Below, in pieces: positions 22,330 to 26,401 of a DNA stretch of 26,401 bases. Positions within the stretch are counted from its first letter, which is position 1; each line of letters begins with the position of its first letter. The translations under genes were made by a program, and so were the position numbers. Source of the stretch: an uncultured Alistipes sp. (GTDB taxonomy: Bacteria > Bacteroidota > Bacteroidia > Bacteroidales > Rikenellaceae); assembly GCA_900549685.1 (NCBI GenBank), contig UROX01000014.1, forward strand, positions 1 through 26,401. Direction: 5' to 3'. The notes beneath the pieces were generated by a model. That model made no database searches. It was not told where the DNA came from and saw only the letters and a list, made by a program, of their open reading frames with translations.

Positions 22330-24465
22330 TTACTCGTCGAGCAGGATTTCGAGAATCCGGATCGCTGCGGTCGAAATCGGGGTACCGGGACCGAAAATGG
22401 CAGCGGCACCGGCCTTGTACAGGTCGTCGTAATCCTGATGGGGAATCACGCCGCCCACGATCACGACGATGTCTTCGCGGCCCAGTTTGGCGAGTTCGGC
22501 CACGATCTGCGGCACGAGCGTCTTGTGACCGGCGGCCAGCGAAGAGACGCCCACGACGTGCACGTCGTTTTCGACAGCCTGCTTGGCGGCTTCGGCCGGC
22601 GTCTGGAACAGAGGACCCATATCGACGTCGAATCCGATGTCGGCATAACCGGTAGCCACCACCTTGGCTCCGCGGTCGTGTCCGTCCTGACCCAGTTTGG
22701 CGATCATAATACGGGGCTGACGCCCTTCTTTCTTGGCGAACTGCTCGGCCATCAGTTTGGCCTTCGCAAAATTTTCATCGTTTTTCACTTCTGCTGAATA
22801 TACTCCCGAGATGGAACGGATAACGGCTTTGTAACGTCCGACCACCTCTTCGCAGGCGTCGGAGATTTCGCCCAGCGATGCACGCACCTTGGCGGCTTCC
22901 ACGGCCAGTTCGAGCAGGTTGCCCTTCTTGGTGCGGACGCATTCGGTGATGGCGGCCAGCGCGGCTTTCACTTTGGCCTCGTCGCGGTTGGCCCGCAGTT
23001 CGGCCAGACGCTTGATCTGCGCCTCGCGCACGGCGGTATTGTCCACGGCCAGAATGTCGATCGGGTCTTCCTTCTCCAGCCGGTAGCGGTTGATACCCAC
23101 GATGGTGTCGTTGCCCGAGTCGATGCGGGCCTGTTTGCGGGCAGCCGCTTCCTCGATACGCATCTTCGGAATACCCGTCTCGATGGCCTTGGCCATACCG
23201 CCGAGTTTTTCCACCTCTTCGATCAGGGCCCATGCCTTGCGGGCGATCTCGTCGGTGAGCGATTCCACATAGTAGGAACCGGCCCACGGATCGACGGCAC
23301 GCGTGATCTTGGTCTCCTCCTGAATGTAGATCTGCGTGTTGCGGGCGATACGGGCCGAGAAGTCGGTCGGCAGCGCAATAGCCTCGTCCAGCGCGTTGGT
23401 GTGCAGACTCTGGGTATGTCCCAGCGCAGCGCCCATCGCCTCGATGGCCGTGCGGGCCACGTTGTTGAACGGGTCCTGTTCGGTCAGCGACCAGCCCGAG
23501 GTCTGCGAGTGGGTACGCAGCGCCAGCGACTTGGGATTCTTCGGATCGAACTGTTTGACGATCTTGGCCCAGAGCAGACGGGCAGCACGCATCTTGGCAA
23601 TTTCCATGAAATGGTTCATGCCGATGGCCCAGAAGAACGACAGCCGCGGGGCGAACGTATCGACGCTCATGCCGGCGTTCACGCCCGTGCGCAGATACTC
23701 CAGCCCGTCGGCCAGCGTGTAGGCCAGCTCGATGTCGGCCGTAGCGCCCGCCTCCTGCATGTGGTATCCCGAGATGGAGATCGAGTTGAACTTGGGCATG
23801 TTCTTCGACGTATATTCGAAAATGTCGGCGATGATCTTCATCGAGAATTCGGGCGGATAGATATAGGTGTTGCGCACCATGAATTCCTTGAGGATATCGT
23901 TCTGAATGGTACCACTGAGCTGTTCGAGCGTGCAGCCCTGTTCAAGTCCGGCCACGATGTAGAAGGCCAGCACGGGTAGCACGGCGCCGTTCATCGTCAT
24001 GGATACCGACATCTTGTCGAGCGGAATCCCGTCGAAGAGCACCTTCATGTCCTCGACCGAACAAATCGACACGCCGGCCTTGCCCACGTCGCCCACGACC
24101 CTCGGATGGTCGGCGTCGTAGCCGCGGTGCGTGGCAAGGTCGAACGCCACCGACAGGCCTTTCTGACCCGAAGCGAGGTTGCGGCGATAAAAAGCATTGG
24201 ATTCTTCGGCCGTCGAAAAACCCGCGTACTGGCGGATGGTCCACGGACGCATCACGTACATCGTGCTGTACGGCCCGCGGAGATAAGGCGCGATCCCCGC
24301 GGCATAGCCCAGATGTTCCATGCCTTCGAGATCAGCGGCGGTGTAAGTCCCCTTCACGGCGATCTGCTCAGGGGTCATCCAAGGCTGTTTTTCCCCACAG
24401 CCTTCGGCGCAGCCGTCCGTCAAGGCCGTGCCTTTATATGTCAAATCTGAAAATTTCGCTCTCAT
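22330..24465 (-). CDS. mutB: Methylmalonyl-CoA mutase large subunit
   Basis: A 711-residue catalytic subunit that interconverts succinyl-CoA and (R)-methylmalonyl-CoA with adenosylcobalamin. The TIM-barrel part carries substrate-binding segments (YSTMYVMRPWTIRQYAGFSTAEESNAFYR, VAFDLATHRGYDADHPRV, RTHSQTSGWSLTEQDPFNN). The C-terminal B12 domain, about 580-711, has the base-off motif D594-x-H596-x-x-G599 with H596 as the cobalt ligand, then GVSSLAAGHKT and VIVGGVIPHQDYDDL. Length is typical. It follows mutA by 12 nt; the two form the alpha-beta heterodimer. In this phylum the enzyme serves succinate-to-propionate fermentation or propionate use; epimerase and carboxylase genes are not in the window. 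Confidence 0.97.
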   Translation of the reverse strand: MRAKFSDLTYKGTALTDGCAEGCGEKQPWMTPEQIAVKGTYTAADLEGMEHLGYAAGIAPYLRGPYSTMYVMRPWTIRQYAGFSTAEESNAFYRRNLASGQKGLSVAFDLATHRGYDADHPRVVGDVGKAGVSICSVEDMKVLFDGIPLDKMSVSMTMNGAVLPVLAFYIVAGLEQGCTLEQLSGTIQNDILKEFMVRNTYIYPPEFSMKIIADIFEYTSKNMPKFNSISISGYHMQEAGATADIELAYTLADGLEYLRTGVNAGMSVDTFAPRLSFFWAIGMNHFMEIAKMRAARLLWAKIVKQFDPKNPKSLALRTHSQTSGWSLTEQDPFNNVARTAIEAMGAALGHTQSLHTNALDEAIALPTDFSARIARNTQIYIQEETKITRAVDPWAGSYYVESLTDEIARKAWALIEEVEKLGGMAKAIETGIPKMRIEEAAARKQARIDSGNDTIVGINRYRLEKEDPIDILAVDNTAVREAQIKRLAELRANRDEAKVKAALAAITECVRTKKGNLLELAVEAAKVRASLGEISDACEEVVGRYKAVIRSISGVYSAEVKNDENFAKAKLMAEQFAKKEGRQPRIMIAKLGQDGHDRGAKVVATGYADIGFDVDMGPLFQTPAEAAKQAVENDVHVVGVSSLAAGHKTLVPQIVAELAKLGREDIVVIVGGVIPHQDYDDLYKAGAAAIFGPGTPISTAAIRILEILLDE

Positions 24466-24477
24466 AATCGTCCCTGT

Positions 24478-26361
24478 TTAGATACCGAGTTCTTTAAGAT
24501 AATATTTGAGGGTTTCGAGCACATTGTTACGGACGCTGATGAAATTCTTGATTCCCTGCGCTTCGAGTTCCTCCTTGCAGGCGGGCGCACCCGCCACGAC
24601 GAAGATCGCCTTGTCGCCCAACAGACGGAAAGCCTCCGGTGCGAGCGTGGCGTAATCGTCGTCCGCGGCACAGATCACCACGATCTCGGCCTTGGATTCC
24701 AGAGCGGCTTTCACACCCTCTTCCACGCTGTGGAAATAGGTATTGTCCTGTACCCGGATACCGGCGCAGGCAAAGAAGTTGCACGAGAACTGCGCGCGGG
24801 CGCGGGCGAAAGCCAACGCACCGCAGGTGAGCATGAACGCCTTGGGAGCCTTGCCGCTGCGGTCCACGCTCAGGCGCATCTGTTCGAATGCCATCGCTCC
24901 GCGATAGGGTTTGAGCGGCTTCACGCCCTCGGGCGCAGGCTGCGAACAAGCGCAGGCGCAAGTTTTTTCGCCCGTCACGGTCGCTTCGGTGATCGCGGCG
25001 TCGGCCGTTTCGTTGAAATTGGGGAACTGGTTGGTTCCGAGCAGAATCTCTCTGCGGGTAGCCACGCCCAGATCTTTCTTGGCGGCAGACGTCTCGACCT
25101 GCTGCTGGATGAAACCGGCGCGGAACGCAGCGATGTAACCGCCCGCATCTTCGACCTGTTTGAACAGCGCCCATGCCTGCTCGGCGATCGAGGCGGTCAG
25201 GTTTTCGATATAATACGAACCGCCGGCAGCATCGCAAACCTGATTGAAATGCGATTCCTCCTTGAGCAACAGCTGTACGTTGCGGGCAATGCGCGACGAG
25301 AAGTCGGTCGGCTTTTCGTATGCCGTGTCGAAAGGCAGCACCTCGACCGAATGGACGCCGGCGATGGCAGCGCTCATCGCTTCGGTAGTACCCCGGAGCA
25401 TATTGACGTAAGGATCGTATACGGTCATGTTCCACTGCGAAGTCACGGCATGCGCTTTCATTTTGAGCGCGCACTCGCAGGCGGGCTTATACTGCGCCAT
25501 GATGTTGGCCCACAGCATGCGGGCGGCGCGGAACTTGGCGATCTCCATGAAATAGTTGGAGCTGACGGCCATCGAGAAACGGAGCGACAGGGCGGCCGCG
25601 TCGGCGCTCAGGCCCTGTTCCATCAGTTTGACGACATACTCGTGTCCGGCAGCCAGTGTGAAGGCCAGCTCCTGTACGATGGTCGAACCGCTGTTGTGGA
25701 ACACTTCGCCGGTCACGCCTACGAAGCGCACCCGTTCGTATTTGGCGCCCCGGGCGATCAGCGCGGCCAGATTTTCGAAACATTTGCAGGTGCCCTCTTC
25801 GCAAGAGGACGCCCCTTTGAGCGTCAGTTTGCCGATGATCGGGTCGATGACGAAATTGGCGCGGACCGTCTCGGGATCGACGCCTTCCTTATCCATTTTA
25901 TCGATGAACAGCTCGGCCACCTTCTTCACGGCGCAGCCGCTGAACGTTACTTCCGTATTTTTAAGCGAGATCCCTTCCAACAGCGCATCGAGATCGGCAG
26001 CCGAGAAATCCTTGTCGCCGACGACGAATCCGATCGCCTCCACGCCTTTGGTCAGCAACCGGGCAGCCAGCGCTCCCGCCTCGCGGGGACATGCCACGTC
26101 GATGGTCTGGAAAATCCGCCAGTCGTTGTTTTTCTTCGTACCCCGCACGTACGGAAATTCTCCGCAACGGGAACCGAGGTATTCGATGCCGTCGAGATTC
26201 TCGGCCCGGTAGTACGGCCGGACATTGAAGCCTTCCGCCGTTCTCCACACGAGTTTTTTCTCATAATCGGCTCCTTTAAGGTCTTTGACGATCGCCTCTT
26301 CCCATTGTTCGGTCGTTACCGGTGGAAATTCGGCGAACAGTTTCTGTTCCTTATTTGCCAT
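24478..26361 (-). CDS. mutA: Methylmalonyl-CoA mutase small subunit
   Basis: A 627-residue non-catalytic partner of MutB. It keeps the mutase barrel (WRTAEGFNVRPYYRAENLDGIEYLG, FHNSGSTIVQELAFTLAAGHEYV, AVTSQWNMTVYDPYVNMLRGTTEAMSAAIAGVHSVEVLPFD) and a degenerate C-terminal B12-like domain lacking DxHxxG, as expected for MutA. One peculiarity: the linker before that domain contains TCACACS, with C468, C470 and C472, a small Cys cluster I would not expect. The ATG at 26361 starts MANKEQKLFAEFPPV, a normal family start. The 40 bp beyond it up to the window end show no -7 element, so the promoter probably lies outside. Confidence 0.95.
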   Translation of the reverse strand: MANKEQKLFAEFPPVTTEQWEEAIVKDLKGADYEKKLVWRTAEGFNVRPYYRAENLDGIEYLGSRCGEFPYVRGTKKNNDWRIFQTIDVACPREAGALAARLLTKGVEAIGFVVGDKDFSAADLDALLEGISLKNTEVTFSGCAVKKVAELFIDKMDKEGVDPETVRANFVIDPIIGKLTLKGASSCEEGTCKCFENLAALIARGAKYERVRFVGVTGEVFHNSGSTIVQELAFTLAAGHEYVVKLMEQGLSADAAALSLRFSMAVSSNYFMEIAKFRAARMLWANIMAQYKPACECALKMKAHAVTSQWNMTVYDPYVNMLRGTTEAMSAAIAGVHSVEVLPFDTAYEKPTDFSSRIARNVQLLLKEESHFNQVCDAAGGSYYIENLTASIAEQAWALFKQVEDAGGYIAAFRAGFIQQQVETSAAKKDLGVATRREILLGTNQFPNFNETADAAITEATVTGEKTCACACSQPAPEGVKPLKPYRGAMAFEQMRLSVDRSGKAPKAFMLTCGALAFARARAQFSCNFFACAGIRVQDNTYFHSVEEGVKAALESKAEIVVICAADDDYATLAPEAFRLLGDKAIFVVAGAPACKEELEAQGIKNFISVRNNVLETLKYYLKELGI

Positions 26362-26401
26362 AGTTTCAACAATTGATAAGTTAGTTTTCCCTGTATCCGA
26401 A

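Noticed and set aside
24730..26376. A 548-codon plus-strand frame opposite mutA
   Set aside because: Antisense shadow of a recognised mutase subunit.

Overview
The window looks like chromosomal DNA from a GC-rich member of the Bacteroidales, most likely Alistipes or another Rikenellaceae; this assignment is inference. The supporting evidence is the repeated Bacteroidetes-type -7 element TAnnTTTG upstream of genes, weak Shine-Dalgarno signals, Bacteroidetes-specific families (DUF4296 lipoprotein, SbsA-like Ig lipoprotein, PorT-like barrel) and a paired methylmalonyl-CoA mutase. Almost everything is on the minus strand. Only a nitroreductase and a YjbR-like gene are on the plus strand. I saw no insertion sequence, phage gene, CRISPR array or integrase.

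Layout, low to high coordinate. (1) 46-200: initiator tRNA-fMet on the minus strand with its own promoter and intrinsic terminator. (2) 415-5522: a five-gene minus-strand operon of heterodisulfide-reductase-like proteins, transcribed in the order HdrC-like, HdrB-like, short HdrA-like flavoprotein, small HdrC-like dicluster protein, and a membrane cytochrome-b-like/dicluster/double-CCG (HdrE-HdrD-type) fusion. (3) 5807-12380: a minus-strand run with an Ig-like lipoprotein, outer-membrane barrel, rbfA, LolC/FtsX-type permease, DUF4296 lipoprotein and amidohydrolase. (4) 12430-14054: folK and the DNA polymerase III delta-prime gene, overlapping by one base. (5) 14547-15074: a hexapeptide-repeat acetyltransferase. 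(6) 15234-16841: an AraC-family regulator divergent from a nitroreductase, with a near-perfect direct repeat between them. (7) 16925-17491: an unrecognised conserved-looking protein. (8) 17900-21029: ilvE and metG. (9) 21475-21861: a MmcQ/YjbR protein. (10) 22330-26361: mutA-mutB, the two methylmalonyl-CoA mutase subunits, which in this phylum normally serve the succinate-propionate pathway.

The best candidate for an under-described system is the Hdr-like operon. It has the electron-transfer parts of a heterodisulfide reductase (FAD subunit, two dicluster subunits, CCG subunits) and a membrane subunit that could exchange electrons with menaquinone. It lacks, within view, the ferredoxin-binding domain, hydrogenase, formate dehydrogenase or NADH partner that would make it a classical bifurcating HdrABC. 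Its order (C-B-A-C-B-like) resembles sHdr/Qmo-type systems from memory, but with a membrane-fused last subunit and a degenerate first CCG domain in HdrB. A second coherent story is the AraC/nitroreductase circuit, where two 14-bp direct repeats fall exactly on the two divergent promoters.

Several intergenic stretches of 300-490 bp are GC-rich and contain only shadow reading frames. They are described individually.
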